Below are positions 45,977-55,698 of a stretch of 64,000 nt of DNA, piece after piece. The position numbers and the translations under genes were made by a program. The notes under the pieces were generated by a model that was given only the letters and a program-made list of their open reading frames with translations, ran no database searches and had not been told where the DNA came from. The DNA is from Prevotella sp. GTDB taxonomy: Bacteria; Bacteroidota; Bacteroidia; Bacteroidales; Bacteroidaceae. The stretch's first letter is position 1; each line of letters begins with the position of its first letter. The stretch is taken from assembly GCA_017619755.1 (NCBI GenBank), contig JAFZRU010000067.1:1-64000 (forward strand). The letters run 5' to 3'.

Positions 45977-46888
45977 ATGGAACTAAAAAAGATCAACCAA
46001 CAACCAAAAAGCAAGTACGAAGAAGCCTTGAGCAAGTACAACCTCGACATCGACGATGCCAAAGTCAGAGAGGAAGTGATGAAAATCATTGCCGAGAAAG
46101 TGCCTGAAAACGACAATATCGAAGTAAAACGCTTCCTTATGGGAAGTGTGGAACTCACCTCGCTCAGCACTACCGACTCCGACCAAAGCATCATGGCGTT
46201 CACAGAGAAAGTCAACAAATTTGACGATGCATATCCACAACTACCCCACGTGGCCACCATCTGCGTCTATCCATGCTTCGCCAGTGTTGTCAGCAACACC
46301 CTCGACGTGGAAGGCGTAGAGATTGCGTGCGTTTCTGGTAGTTTCCCGTCATCACAGGCGCTGCTTGAGGTGAAGGTGGCAGAGACAGCATTAGCAGTAA
46401 AAGACGGTGCAACAGAAATAGACATCGTCATGCCAGTGGGAAAATTCCTCTGTGGCGACTATGAGGGAGTCTGCGATGACATCAGTGAGATGAAGCATGC
46501 ATGCGGTGACAAGGCAATGAAAGTAATTCTTGAAACCGGGTGCCTGAAAACAGCCAAAAACATCAAGACGGCATCCATCTTGGCCATGTATGCCGGTGCT
46601 GACTACATCAAGACCTCCACCGGTAAACTCAGTCCTGCAGCCACCCCGGAGGCGGCATACGTCATGTGCCAGGCCATCAAGGAATACTATGATGAGACAG
46701 GCATACAAATCGGTTTCAAGCCCGCCGGAGGACTCAACACCGTCACCGATGCCCTCACCTACTACACCATCGTCAAGGAAATCCTCGGAGAGAAATGGCT
46801 CACCAACAAATGGTTCCGCCTTGGCACCAGCCGCTTAGCCAATATGCTGCTCAGCGAGGTGACTGGAGAAGAAACAAAATTCTTCTGA
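45977..46888 (+). CDS. deoC: Deoxyribose-phosphate aldolase
   Basis: This 303-residue TIM-barrel aldolase splits deoxyribose-5-phosphate into glyceraldehyde-3-phosphate and acetaldehyde in deoxynucleoside breakdown. The Schiff-base lysine is in AGADYIKTSTGKLSPAATPEA, and IGFKPAGGLNTVTDAL carries the second conserved lysine. An N-terminal stretch of about 60 residues is longer than in short bacterial forms. It is the last gene of the dtd operon and is followed at once by a 9-bp periodic array. Confidence 0.94.
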   Translation: MELKKINQQPKSKYEEALSKYNLDIDDAKVREEVMKIIAEKVPENDNIEVKRFLMGSVELTSLSTTDSDQSIMAFTEKVNKFDDAYPQLPHVATICVYPCFASVVSNTLDVEGVEIACVSGSFPSSQALLEVKVAETALAVKDGATEIDIVMPVGKFLCGDYEGVCDDISEMKHACGDKAMKVILETGCLKTAKNIKTASILAMYAGADYIKTSTGKLSPAATPEAAYVMCQAIKEYYDETGIQIGFKPAGGLNTVTDALTYYTIVKEILGEKWLTNKWFRLGTSRLANMLLSEVTGEETKFF

Positions 46889-46895
46889 AAAAGAT

Positions 46896-46967
46896 AGTGG
46901 CTATAGTGCCTATCATATCTATTGTGGCTATAGCATCTATGGTATCTATAGGCGCTATAGCCACTTT
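46896..46967. repeat. 9-bp periodic array (units ending in CTAT) with hairpin ends
   Basis: Eight consecutive 9-bp units, each ending in CTAT or CTAT-like sequence (for example AGTGGCTAT, AGTGCCTAT, CATATCTAT, TGTGGCTAT), fill the gap between deoC and the convergent polyprenyl synthase gene. The outer ends AGTGGCTATAG (46896-46906) and CTATAGCCACT (46955-46965) are inverted repeats, so the array can fold into a hairpin and may act as a terminator. Confidence 0.8.
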
Positions 46968-46974
46968 AAAAAAA

Positions 46975-47952
46975 TCACAAGTTTCTCAAGGCCACGTAAT
47001 CCAAATACCTATTGAGGGCCTCTTTCAATTCTGGTTGTTTCACGTGAAACTCTATGTACTCCCTTGCCTTGAGACTAAACTCATTCATTTTCCGTTCAGC
47101 GTAGTCAATGCCTCCTGATGTCTTGGCAAATTCCACCAGGACAGCTATCTCATCGGCATTGATCACACCCTTTTTTACCTTGCGGGCAAGTGTGAACATG
47201 GAGTCATATTTATAAGTACGCAAGGCATAAATCACCGGTAGGGTCAACTTGCCTTCCGCCATATCGTTGCCCGTAGGCTTTCCTATCTCCTTCGAGTCGA
47301 AATAGTCAAAAATGTCATCACGTATTTGGAAAATCATCCCCACCCACATACCAAAGTCATATGCGGCACGCACCTCCTCTTCAGGAGCATTCACTGACAA
47401 TGCCCCGTTTTGGGCACAAGTGGCAAAAAGAGAAGCTGTTTTTTTCCTTATCACTTCGTAATAAACCTCCTCTGAAATGCCCTCCTCCTGGAAATTATTC
47501 ATCTGCAACAACTCGCCGCTGGATAGTGTTTGACCCAGTTGTGCCAGACTGGTGATGATTTGCGTATGCCCACTTTTGGCCACATAATACAAGGCTGTGG
47601 AGAGGATATAATCGCCCACAAGTACCGCCACCTTGTTGTTGAATGAAGCATTGACAGAAGCCTGACCACGGCGTTCGCTGCTCTCATCCACCACGTCGTC
47701 ATGCACCAAACTCGCCGTGTGCAGCAATTCCAAGCCCACGGCTGCCAATTGTGTGGTTGGGTTCACCCCGCCGAGGTGTTTTGCCATGAGAAGGGTGAGA
47801 ATGGGGCGCATACGCTTCCCGCCACGCTGCCGGATATGCTCCAAAGCATCATTCAACAGACCGTCGGTATGAGACAAAGACTCATCAAACAGTTTGACAA
47901 AAGTATTCAGTTCATCCGTTATCGGAGCCTTGATTTTTGATAGATAATCCAT
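46975..47952 (-). CDS. Polyprenyl diphosphate synthase
   Basis: This 325-residue trans-prenyltransferase condenses isopentenyl diphosphate into long-chain prenyl diphosphates, probably for the menaquinone side chain. The first Asp-rich motif is LVHDDVVDES and the second QIRDDIFDY; GGKRMRPILTLL is the usual basic site. Chain length cannot be read with certainty, but the sequence resembles octaprenyl/heptaprenyl synthases. Menaquinone is needed by the fumarate reductase encoded nearby. The third parS site lies inside its 3' coding part. Confidence 0.9.
   Translation of the reverse strand: MDYLSKIKAPITDELNTFVKLFDESLSHTDGLLNDALEHIRQRGGKRMRPILTLLMAKHLGGVNPTTQLAAVGLELLHTASLVHDDVVDESSERRGQASVNASFNNKVAVLVGDYILSTALYYVAKSGHTQIITSLAQLGQTLSSGELLQMNNFQEEGISEEVYYEVIRKKTASLFATCAQNGALSVNAPEEEVRAAYDFGMWVGMIFQIRDDIFDYFDSKEIGKPTGNDMAEGKLTLPVIYALRTYKYDSMFTLARKVKKGVINADEIAVLVEFAKTSGGIDYAERKMNEFSLKAREYIEFHVKQPELKEALNRYLDYVALRNL
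47036..47051. other. parS: parS site 3 (one mismatch), inside a coding sequence
   Basis: TGTTTCACGTGAAACT differs from the parS consensus only at the last base. On the minus strand it encodes EFHVKQ of the polyprenyl synthase. It lies 3.9 kb from site 2. Confidence 0.8.
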
Positions 47953-47971
47953 TCTTTCGTGAATTTTGATA

Positions 47972-47979
47972 CAAAATTA
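47972..47979 (-). promoter_or_regulatory. -7 element of polyprenyl synthase promoter
   Basis: TAATTTTG on the minus strand matches TAnnTTTG, 19 bp before the start codon. No TTTG is well placed at -33. Confidence 0.4.
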
Positions 47980-48107
47980 GGCAATTATTCTCGTAATAAT
48001 GAAAAAAATTAGTAATTTTACACAGAAAAATGAAGGGAGCCCTTTTCAAGAGGACACCTTCTCTATCAAATAGTACCATTTCACAACGTCAAAACCGAGC
48101 ATCTACG

Positions 48108-50873
48108 ATGGACAAACTGTTTTTTTTAGACGCATACGCCCTTATCTACAGGGCATATTACGCCTTCATCAAAAACCCGCGCATCAATTCCAAAGGAGTG
48201 AACACATCGGCCATCATGGGCTTTTGCAACACCTTGCACGAAGTGTTGACAAAAGAGAAACCCACCTACATCGGTGTCGCTTTCGACCCCCACGGCCCCA
48301 CCTTCAGGAGCGAGGCTTTTGCAGCATACAAGGCGCAAAGGGAGAAAACGCCCGAGGATATCATCATAGCTGTTCCCATCATCAAGCAAATCCTCAACGC
48401 ATTGCATATTCCCATCCTGCAAGTGGATGGTTTCGAGGCCGACGACATCATAGGAACCCTTGCCACGCAAGCTAAAAACCAACCCGTTGAGACCTTTATG
48501 TTAACACCTGACAAAGACTACGGCCAACTTGTCAGCCAACAAGTGAAGATCTACCGTCCACGGCATGGAGGAGGTTATGAAATAATGGGAGAGGCTGAAA
48601 TCAAGGAAAAATACGGCATCGACAGTCCTTTGCAAGTCATCGACCTGCTCGCGTTGATGGGTGACAGCGCCGACAATTTCCCCGGTTGTCCCGGGGTGGG
48701 GGAGAAGACCGCCATCAAACTCATCACCCAATTCGGAAATGTGGAAAACCTCATCGCCCACACCGACCAACTCAAGGGGGCTTTGCGTAAAAAAGTGGAA
48801 GAGCATGTCGAGGATATCATTATGTCGAAATTCCTCGCCACCATCAAAACCGATGTTCCCATAGCACTCAACTTTGAGGAATTGAAGGTGAAGGAGCCAG
48901 ATGAAGAGCAACTCAGGAAAATCTTCACCGAACTGGAGTTCAAAACCCTCGCAGAGAAATTCCTGCCACAAAAACAAAAAATTGTTAAAAAGGGGGTTGT
49001 TCAACTCGATTTATTCGACGATTTTTCGACCACAGGGACGGAAGAAGAAAAAAAATCAAGTTTTGAAAGCCTTGAAACCATCAAGCACGATTATCAACTT
49101 GTTGAAAATAAAGAAGATATCATCAAATGTCGTGACTTTTTATTGACAAGTGTTTTTTTGAGTTTAGACACCGAGACCACATCCACCTCGCCCATGGATG
49201 CAGAATTGGTGGGACTGAGCTTCTCCATCCGTGAAAACCAGGCTTTTTATGTGCCTGTGCCGGAAAATCGATTACTCGCTCAAGAAATTGTGGAAATTTT
49301 CCGACCGCTCTATGAAAATCCCCATTCACTCAAAATAGGACAAAACATCAAGTACGACATCCAGGTGCTCGCCAACTATGGCATCACCGTGGAAGGCCCG
49401 TTATGGGACACCATGGTGGCCCACTACCTCATACAACCGGAAATGCGCCATAACATGGACCTCATGGCAGAGGCGTTGCTCAACTACAAGACCATCCACA
49501 TCGACCAACTCCTCGGCCCGAAGGGGAAGAATCAAAAAAGCATGCGCGACTTCACACCCTCCGAGGTGTATGAATACGCCGCAGAAGATGCCGATGTCAC
49601 ATTAAGATTGAAAAAGGTGCTTGAGCCAAAGCTCCGGGAGGTGGGAGCCGAGCAACTCTTCTACGACATCGAGATGCCCCTTGTGCGCGTTTTGGCGGAG
49701 ATGGAGCGCAACGGGGTGAGGATAGACACGAAAGCCCTTGCAGAGACCTCACAAGCCTTTACGAAGCGTATGAACGACATCGAGGAGCGCATCTACCAAC
49801 TCGCAGGAGAAACTTTCAACATCGCCTCGCCCAAACAAGTGGGAGACATCCTCTTCAACAAACTGCACATCATCGAAAAACCCAAGAAAACCAAGACAGG
49901 GCAGTTTGTCACCTCTGAGGAAGTGTTACAAACACTCAAGGGGAAGCATGAGATAGTGGAGAAGATTCTTGCACACAGGGCACTCAAGAAACTTTTGGGG
50001 ACTTACATCGACACCCTGCCCACCCTTGTCAACCCTAAAACCGGGCACATACACACCTCCTTCAACCAAACCGTCACTGCCACGGGAAGGCTGTCTTCCA
50101 GCGACCCCAACCTGCAGAACATCCCCGTCAGGGGAGAGGACGGCAAGGAAATCAGAAAGGCTTTCATCCCGGATGAGGGATGCCTCTTCTATTCCGCCGA
50201 CTACAGCCAGATAGAGTTGCGTGTCATGGCACATCTCAGCGGCGATGAGAATATGATCGAGGCTTTCAGAGAAGGTTATGACATCCATGCCGCCACTGCA
50301 GCCAAGATCTATGGCAAGGAGATAGACAAGGTGACACGCGATGAGCGCACCAAAGCCAAGAGGGCCAATTTCGGCATCATCTATGGCATCACGGTCTTCG
50401 GGTTGGCCGAGCGCTTGGAGATAGAGCGTTCGGAAGCACGACAACTCATCGACGGCTATTTCGACACTTTCCCGAAGGTGAGGGAATATATGGAGCAAGC
50501 CAAGCAGACGGCAAGGGAGAAGGGCTATGTGGAGACATTCTTCCACCGCAGACGATACTTGCCCGACATCAACAGCCAGAACGCCACCGTAAGGGGTTTT
50601 GCAGAGCGCAACGCCATCAACGCACCCATACAAGGCTCCGCAGCCGACATCATCAAAGTGGCCATGACAAGAATTTACGACCGGTTCAAGAAAGAGCACA
50701 TCCAGTCGAAAATGATCCTGCAAGTGCACGACGAACTCAATTTCAGCGTATTCCCGGAAGAGAAGGAAAGGGTGGAGGAAATCGTTTTGCAGGAGATGCA
50801 GAATGCCTACCAACTCGCCGTGCCGCTCATCGCCGACGCGGGGTGGGGGAGTAACTGGCTCGAAGCCCACTGA
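48108..50873 (+). CDS. polA: DNA polymerase I
   Basis: This 921-residue enzyme fills gaps and removes primers. The N-terminal 5' nuclease begins MDKLFFLDAYALIYRAYYAF and shows FEADDIIGTLA. The 3'-5' exonuclease looks active: LSLDTETTS (Exo I), NIKYDIQVL (Exo II) and YEYAAEDAD (Exo III). The polymerase domain has ATGRLSSSDPNLQNIP, YSADYSQIELR, the O-helix RTKAKRANFGIIYGI and LQVHDELNFSV. The start at 48108 matches the family N-terminus; the frame is open upstream to 48030. Confidence 0.97.
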   Translation: MDKLFFLDAYALIYRAYYAFIKNPRINSKGVNTSAIMGFCNTLHEVLTKEKPTYIGVAFDPHGPTFRSEAFAAYKAQREKTPEDIIIAVPIIKQILNALHIPILQVDGFEADDIIGTLATQAKNQPVETFMLTPDKDYGQLVSQQVKIYRPRHGGGYEIMGEAEIKEKYGIDSPLQVIDLLALMGDSADNFPGCPGVGEKTAIKLITQFGNVENLIAHTDQLKGALRKKVEEHVEDIIMSKFLATIKTDVPIALNFEELKVKEPDEEQLRKIFTELEFKTLAEKFLPQKQKIVKKGVVQLDLFDDFSTTGTEEEKKSSFESLETIKHDYQLVENKEDIIKCRDFLLTSVFLSLDTETTSTSPMDAELVGLSFSIRENQAFYVPVPENRLLAQEIVEIFRPLYENPHSLKIGQNIKYDIQVLANYGITVEGPLWDTMVAHYLIQPEMRHNMDLMAEALLNYKTIHIDQLLGPKGKNQKSMRDFTPSEVYEYAAEDADVTLRLKKVLEPKLREVGAEQLFYDIEMPLVRVLAEMERNGVRIDTKALAETSQAFTKRMNDIEERIYQLAGETFNIASPKQVGDILFNKLHIIEKPKKTKTGQFVTSEEVLQTLKGKHEIVEKILAHRALKKLLGTYIDTLPTLVNPKTGHIHTSFNQTVTATGRLSSSDPNLQNIPVRGEDGKEIRKAFIPDEGCLFYSADYSQIELRVMAHLSGDENMIEAFREGYDIHAATAAKIYGKEIDKVTRDERTKAKRANFGIIYGITVFGLAERLEIERSEARQLIDGYFDTFPKVREYMEQAKQTAREKGYVETFFHRRRYLPDINSQNATVRGFAERNAINAPIQGSAADIIKVAMTRIYDRFKKEHIQSKMILQVHDELNFSVFPEEKERVEEIVLQEMQNAYQLAVPLIADAGWGSNWLEAH

Positions 50874-50918
50874 AAAAGAGGTGTCGCATGCTATTTTCAA
50901 GGGCAACACATCTTTTTT
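50873..50918 (+). terminator. Imperfect hairpin terminator after polA
   Basis: AAAAAGAGGTGT directly after the polA stop can pair with ACACATCTTTTTT (about 50906-50918), with one mismatch and a roughly 20-nt loop; the 3' arm ends in a T-tract. Confidence 0.5.
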
Positions 50919-50932
50919 CAACAAAAAAGCAA

Positions 50933-50940
50933 TACCTTTG
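50933..50940 (+). promoter_or_regulatory. -7 element of ychF promoter
   Basis: TACCTTTG matches TAnnTTTG, 37 bp upstream of the ychF ATG. The -33 region is only a T-run. Confidence 0.5.
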
Positions 50941-50976
50941 CACCATAAAAATGAAATATAACAAAACCAACGACCA

Positions 50977-52077
50977 ATGGCATTAAAATGTGGTATCGTA
51001 GGACTTCCCAACGTGGGTAAGTCCACATTGTTCAACTGCCTGTCGAGCGCAAAGGCCCAGGCAGCCAATTTCCCCTTCTGTACGATAGAGCCCAACGTGG
51101 GAGTCATCACCGTGCCAGACGAGCGGCTCAACCGCCTGGCAGAGCTCGTCCATCCCGGGCGCATCGTACCAGCCACCTGCGAGATTGTTGACATCGCAGG
51201 TCTTGTGAAAGGCGCCTCGAAAGGGGAGGGGTTGGGAAACAAATTCTTGGGAAACATCCGCGAGACCGACGCCATCATCCATGTGCTGCGGTGCTTCGAC
51301 GATGACAACGTCACCCATGTGGATGGCACCATCGACCCCATGCGCGACAAGGAAATCATCGACACCGAGCTACAGTTGAAAGACTTGGAGACCGTGGAAG
51401 GACGGTTGGCCAAGCAGCAGAAGGCGGCGTCGGCCGGCAACAAGGAAGCCAAGGTGGAAGTGAATGTGCTCAACGCCTACAAGGAGGTGTTGGAGAAAGG
51501 CCTCAACGCCCGTGTCGTCACTTTCGACAGCCGTGAGGAGCAACAGGCGGCCCACGACCTTTTCCTCCTCACCGCCAAACCCGTGCTTTACGTGTGCAAC
51601 GTGGATGAGTTGGGTGCCAAAGACGGCAACGACTACTCACGTCGTGTGGAGGAAGCCGCACGGCAGGAGGGGGCGGAAGTGCTCGTCATAGCAGCAAAGA
51701 CAGAGGAGGACATCGCCAGTTTTGACAGTTATGAGGACAAGAAGATGTTTCTCGACGAACTCGGCTTGGAGGAGAGTGGGGTCAACCGCCTCATCAAGAA
51801 AGCCTACTCGCTGCTCAATCTGGAAACCTTCATCACCGCAGGGCCGATGGAGGTGAAGGCATGGACCTACCATAAAGGATGGAAAGCCCCGCAATGTGCC
51901 GGTGTCATACACACCGACTTCGAGAAAGGATTCATCAGGGCGGAGGTCATCAAATACGATGACTACATCAAATATGGCTCGGAAGCCGCCGTCAGGGATG
52001 CGGGAAAAATGGGCATAGAGGGAAAGGACTACGTGGTGCAGGATGGAGACATCATGCATTTCAGGTTCAACGTATAA
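50977..52077 (+). CDS. ychF: Ribosome-binding ATPase YchF
   Basis: This 366-residue Obg-related P-loop protein binds ribosomes and prefers ATP. The P-loop reads GLPNVGKSTLFN, followed by the switch CTIEPNVGVITVPD and DIAGLVKGASKGEGLGNKFLG. The base-recognition motif is NVDE (YVCNVDELG) rather than the GTP-specific NKxD, as known for YchF. A C-terminal TGS domain ends AEVIKYDDYIKYGSEAAVRDAGKMGIEGKDYVVQDGDIMHFRFNV-type sequence. The lgt gene follows after 12 bp. Confidence 0.96.
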   Translation: MALKCGIVGLPNVGKSTLFNCLSSAKAQAANFPFCTIEPNVGVITVPDERLNRLAELVHPGRIVPATCEIVDIAGLVKGASKGEGLGNKFLGNIRETDAIIHVLRCFDDDNVTHVDGTIDPMRDKEIIDTELQLKDLETVEGRLAKQQKAASAGNKEAKVEVNVLNAYKEVLEKGLNARVVTFDSREEQQAAHDLFLLTAKPVLYVCNVDELGAKDGNDYSRRVEEAARQEGAEVLVIAAKTEEDIASFDSYEDKKMFLDELGLEESGVNRLIKKAYSLLNLETFITAGPMEVKAWTYHKGWKAPQCAGVIHTDFEKGFIRAEVIKYDDYIKYGSEAAVRDAGKMGIEGKDYVVQDGDIMHFRFNV

Positions 52078-52089
52078 GAAGCAAGAACC

Positions 52090-52914
52090 ATGATGCCGCT
52101 ATATATTTCTTGGAACCCCGACGAGGTAGCCTTCTTCTCCATCAGATGGTATTCTCTTTGCTGGTTGATAGGACTCATTTTGGCGTACTTTATAGTAAAG
52201 AAACTTTACAAAGAGGCACATATAAAAGATGAGCTTTTCGACCCGCTCTTCATCTACTGCTTCTTGGGAATCCTCATAGGAGCTCGTTTGGGACACTGCC
52301 TCTTCTACGAGCCAGGTTATTTCCTCAGCAGTTTCGACCATGTCATAGAGATGTTTTTGCCCATCCGCAAGATGCCCGATGACTCTTGGAAATTTACTGG
52401 GTTTGAGGGTCTCGCCTCCCATGGAGGGACCTTGGGTCTTATGCTCGCACTGTTCATTTACTGCTACCGTAACAAGTTCAGCGTCTGGCGCGTGCTCGAC
52501 TTCATCGCCATCGCCACGCCCATCACCGCTTGCTTTATCCGTCTTGGCAACTTGATGAACTCCGAGATTATCGGCAAGGTGACCAACGTGCCATGGGCCT
52601 TCATCTTCGAAAGAGTGGACGACCTACCACGGCATCCCGGACAGCTCTACGAGGCCATCGTCTATTTCATCTTCTTCTTCATAGGGTGGTGGTTCTATCG
52701 TCGCAAACCGGAGAAAGTGGGCACAGGCTTCTTCTTCGGACTATGCCTCACCCTCATCTTCACCGCCAGGTTCTTCATCGAGTTCACCAAAGAAAATCAA
52801 GTGGAATTCGAGGAAGGGCTACCCCTCGATATGGGGCAGTTGCTCAGCATCCCCTTTGTCATCATAGGGGTGATTTGTATGGTGAGGAGCAGGCGTGTTA
52901 AGACCTCCCACTAA
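52090..52914 (+). CDS. lgt: Prolipoprotein diacylglyceryl transferase
   Basis: This 274-residue inner-membrane enzyme adds diacylglycerol to the lipobox cysteine of prolipoproteins. It has about seven transmembrane helices. The conserved [14 protein letters not shown], the Lgt signature around [14 protein letters not shown], and [15 protein letters not shown] are all present. It would process the lipoproteins predicted in this window (the C1 peptidase and the Ig-like protein). It is 12 bp after ychF. Its last 17 bp overlap the 3' end of the convergent mutS gene. An ATG at 52093 is an alternative start. Confidence 0.95.
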   Translation: MMPLYISWNPDEVAFFSIRWYSLCWLIGLILAYFIVKKLYKEAHIKDELFDPLFIYCFLGILIGARLGHCLFYEPGYFLSSFDHVIEMFLPIRKMPDDSWKFTGFEGLASHGGTLGLMLALFIYCYRNKFSVWRVLDFIAIATPITACFIRLGNLMNSEIIGKVTNVPWAFIFERVDDLPRHPGQLYEAIVYFIFFFIGWWFYRRKPEKVGTGFFFGLCLTLIFTARFFIEFTKENQVEFEEGLPLDMGQLLSIPFVIIGVICMVRSRRVKTSH

Positions 52915-55525
52915 CGATCTTCTTGATTTCGAAGAGTTTGTTGAGGGCCTCCATGGGAGTGAGGTTGTTGATGTCGATGCCCAAGATTTCATCGCGCACC
53001 TGACAGAGCACGGGGTCGTCGAGTTGGAAGAAATTGAGTTGCATGCCTTCCCGCGACCTCCCCAAGGCTTGTGCCGACGGCTTGCCCACGGTGCCCATGG
53101 AACTGCTCTCCGCCTCCAATTGCTTGAGGATGACGTTGGCCCTGCGGACGATGCTCTTGGGCATGCCGGCAATCTCCGCCACATGGATGCCGAAGGAGTG
53201 TTCCGAGCCGCCACGCATCAGTTTGCGCAGGAAAATCACCTTGTTGTCGATTTCCTTCACGCTCACGTTATAGTTCTTGATGCGTGAGAAATTCTTCTCC
53301 ATCTCATTGAGTTCATGGTAATGAGTGACGAAAAGTGTCCTGGCACGGGCGCGAGCATGCTCGTGCAGATATTCCACGATGGCCCAGGCGATGGAGATGC
53401 CGTCGTAGGTGGAGGTGCCGCGGCCCAGTTCGTCGAAGAGCACGAGCGACTTGGGTGTCACGTTGTTGAGGATGTTGGAGGCCTCCGTCATCTCCACCAT
53501 GAAGGTGGACTCACCCAAGGAGATGTTGTCCGATGCTCCCACACGGGTGAAAATCTTATCGACCAAGCCTATTCTTGCGCTCTCTGCCGGCACGAAGCAC
53601 CCCACTTGGGCCATCAGCACAATCAGTGCTGTTTGGCGCAGCAGGGCCGATTTTCCAGCCATATTGGGGCCGGTGATGATGATGATTTGCTGTCGCTCAT
53701 TGTCCAAGAGGATGTCGTTTGGCACGTATTTCTCACCTAAGGGAAGTTGTGTTTCAATCACCGGGTGTCGGCCTTGCTTGATGTCGATTACTTCCGTGCT
53801 GTCGATGATCGGTCGGATGTAGCGGTGTTCCTCCGAGGCGGTGGCAAACGATAGCAGGCAGTCGATGCGGGCCAGCAGGTTGGCGTCAATCTGGATGGCG
53901 GGGATGAACTCCTGGATGGACATCACCAAGTCGTTGAAGAGTTGGGTCTCCAAGGCCAGGATTTTGTCCTCGGCACCGAGGATTTTCTCCTCATATTCTT
54001 TCAGCTCCTGGGTGATGTAGCGCTCCGCCTGTGCCAGCGTCTGCTTGCGCACCCATTCCGCCGGCACGTGGTCCTTGTAGGTGTTGCGCACCTCCAAGTA
54101 ATAGCCGAAGACATTGTTGTAGCCTATCTTCAGCGAACTGATGCCGGTGGCTGCTGCTTCTCGTTCCTGTAGTTTCAACAGGTATTCCTTGCCGTGATAG
54201 GCGATGTTGCGCAGTTCGTCGAGTTCCGCGCTCACCCCGTTGCTGATGACGTTGCCCTTGTTGACTTGAACGGGTGGGTCGGCCTGTATCTCCCTGGCGA
54301 TGCGGTCACGGATGGAGCGGCAGAGATTGAACTGCTCTCCCACGCGCTTGAGCACGGTGTTGTCGGCGTTCATGCAAGCCATCTTGATGGGTTCGATGGC
54401 CTGAAGGGCCACACGCAGTTGCATCACCTCGCGGGGGGAGACGCGCCCCACAGCCACCTTGGAGATGATGCGCTCCAAGTCACCGATGAGGTGCAGCTGC
54501 TCCTCCACACACTGGCGGAAGTCCGGCTCGCGATAGAAATAGTCCACGATGTCGAGACGCTCGTTGATGGGTTTCTCGTCTTTCAGGGGGAACACGATCC
54601 AACGGCGGAGCAGACGACCGCCCATGGCTGTGATGGTGCGGTCGATGACGCTGAGCAGCGACGAGCCTTCCTCCTGCATCGTCCCCAACAATTCGAGGGA
54701 GCGTATGGTGAACTTGTCGAGGCGTACGAACTTGTCCTCCTCGATGCGTGAGATGGAGGTGATGTGACTGATTTGCGTGTGCTGCGTCAGTTCCAAGTAT
54801 TGCAGGATGGCCCCGGCTGCCACCACGCCGTTGTTCAGGTGGTCCACGCCGAAACCCTTGAGGTTTTTCGTTTGGAAATGCTTCAGCAACTTGGGGCGGG
54901 AGGTAGCCTCGGTGAACACCCAGTCATCAAGTTCGAAGACACAGTATTTGGTGCCGAAATAACGCTCGAAGTCCGACTTGCGTGCACGGTCGTAAAGCAC
55001 CTCCTTGGGTTGGAAGTTGCCCATCAGCTTCTCCACATAATCGTAGGTGCCCTCGCCGGTGAGGAACTCGCCGGTGGAGATGTCGAGGAAGGCCACGCCG
55101 CAGCCGGTTTTGCCGAAATGTACGGCGGCCAAGAAATTGTTTTCCTTGTAGTTGAGTACGTTGTCGCCCATTGCCACGCCGGGGGTCACCAATTCCGTGA
55201 TGCCGCGCTTTACCAATGTCTTGGTGAGTTTCGGGTCTTCCAACTGGTCGCAGATGGCCACACGGCGTCCGGCGCGGATGAGTTTGGGAAGGTAGGTGTC
55301 GAGGGCGTGGTGGGGGAAGCCGGCCATCTCCGTGGCTGCCGTCTGTCCTCCGTTGTTGCGCTTGGTGAGCGTGATACCCAATATTTTCGAGGCCGCTATG
55401 GCATCCTCGCAATAAGTCTCATAAAAGTCACCACAACGAAACAGCATCAGTGCGTCGGGATGCTTTGCCTTCAGCATGAAAAACTGCTGCATCATCGGGG
55501 TGAGGCCTTTCTCTTTCTTTGCCAT
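52898..55525 (-). CDS. mutS: DNA mismatch repair protein MutS
   Basis: This 875-residue protein recognises mismatches and starts repair. The mismatch-binding motif is in [13 protein letters not shown] (Phe-x-Glu). The ATPase domain has Walker [14 protein letters not shown] at about residue 617, then [38 protein letters not shown] and [12 protein letters not shown]. The HTH and C-terminal region are complete. The gene converges on lgt with a 17-bp overlap and is divergent from lemA. Confidence 0.97.
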   Translation of the reverse strand: MAKKEKGLTPMMQQFFMLKAKHPDALMLFRCGDFYETYCEDAIAASKILGITLTKRNNGGQTAATEMAGFPHHALDTYLPKLIRAGRRVAICDQLEDPKLTKTLVKRGITELVTPGVAMGDNVLNYKENNFLAAVHFGKTGCGVAFLDISTGEFLTGEGTYDYVEKLMGNFQPKEVLYDRARKSDFERYFGTKYCVFELDDWVFTEATSRPKLLKHFQTKNLKGFGVDHLNNGVVAAGAILQYLELTQHTQISHITSISRIEEDKFVRLDKFTIRSLELLGTMQEEGSSLLSVIDRTITAMGGRLLRRWIVFPLKDEKPINERLDIVDYFYREPDFRQCVEEQLHLIGDLERIISKVAVGRVSPREVMQLRVALQAIEPIKMACMNADNTVLKRVGEQFNLCRSIRDRIAREIQADPPVQVNKGNVISNGVSAELDELRNIAYHGKEYLLKLQEREAAATGISSLKIGYNNVFGYYLEVRNTYKDHVPAEWVRKQTLAQAERYITQELKEYEEKILGAEDKILALETQLFNDLVMSIQEFIPAIQIDANLLARIDCLLSFATASEEHRYIRPIIDSTEVIDIKQGRHPVIETQLPLGEKYVPNDILLDNERQQIIIITGPNMAGKSALLRQTALIVLMAQVGCFVPAESARIGLVDKIFTRVGASDNISLGESTFMVEMTEASNILNNVTPKSLVLFDELGRGTSTYDGISIAWAIVEYLHEHARARARTLFVTHYHELNEMEKNFSRIKNYNVSVKEIDNKVIFLRKLMRGGSEHSFGIHVAEIAGMPKSIVRRANVILKQLEAESSSMGTVGKPSAQALGRSREGMQLNFFQLDDPVLCQVRDEILGIDINNLTPMEALNKLFEIKKIVSGRS

Positions 55526-55541
55526 TGTTTTTACGTTTCTG

Positions 55542-55549
55542 CAAAGTTA
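55542..55549 (-). promoter_or_regulatory. -7 element of mutS promoter
   Basis: TAACTTTG on the minus strand lies 16 bp before the mutS start codon and matches TAnnTTTG. The nearest suitable TTTG is 23 bp upstream, slightly too far. Confidence 0.45.
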
Positions 55550-55653
55550 ATGCAAATTTCCGATTAAGCGAGCAAAACGTCAAAGAATTCGACTTGTGAG
55601 AATGAATTTCAAAAAAATCAAAGGCAAATGTCGCAAGATAGAAAAAAAATGCT

Positions 55654-55661
55654 TACATTTG
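55654..55661 (+). promoter_or_regulatory. -7 element of lemA promoter
   Basis: TACATTTG matches TAnnTTTG, 37 bp before the lemA ATG; no TTTG is found at the -33 position. Confidence 0.5.
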
Positions 55662-55698
55662 CATTGTCAACAAGATTATTCACCAAAACACAAAAATT

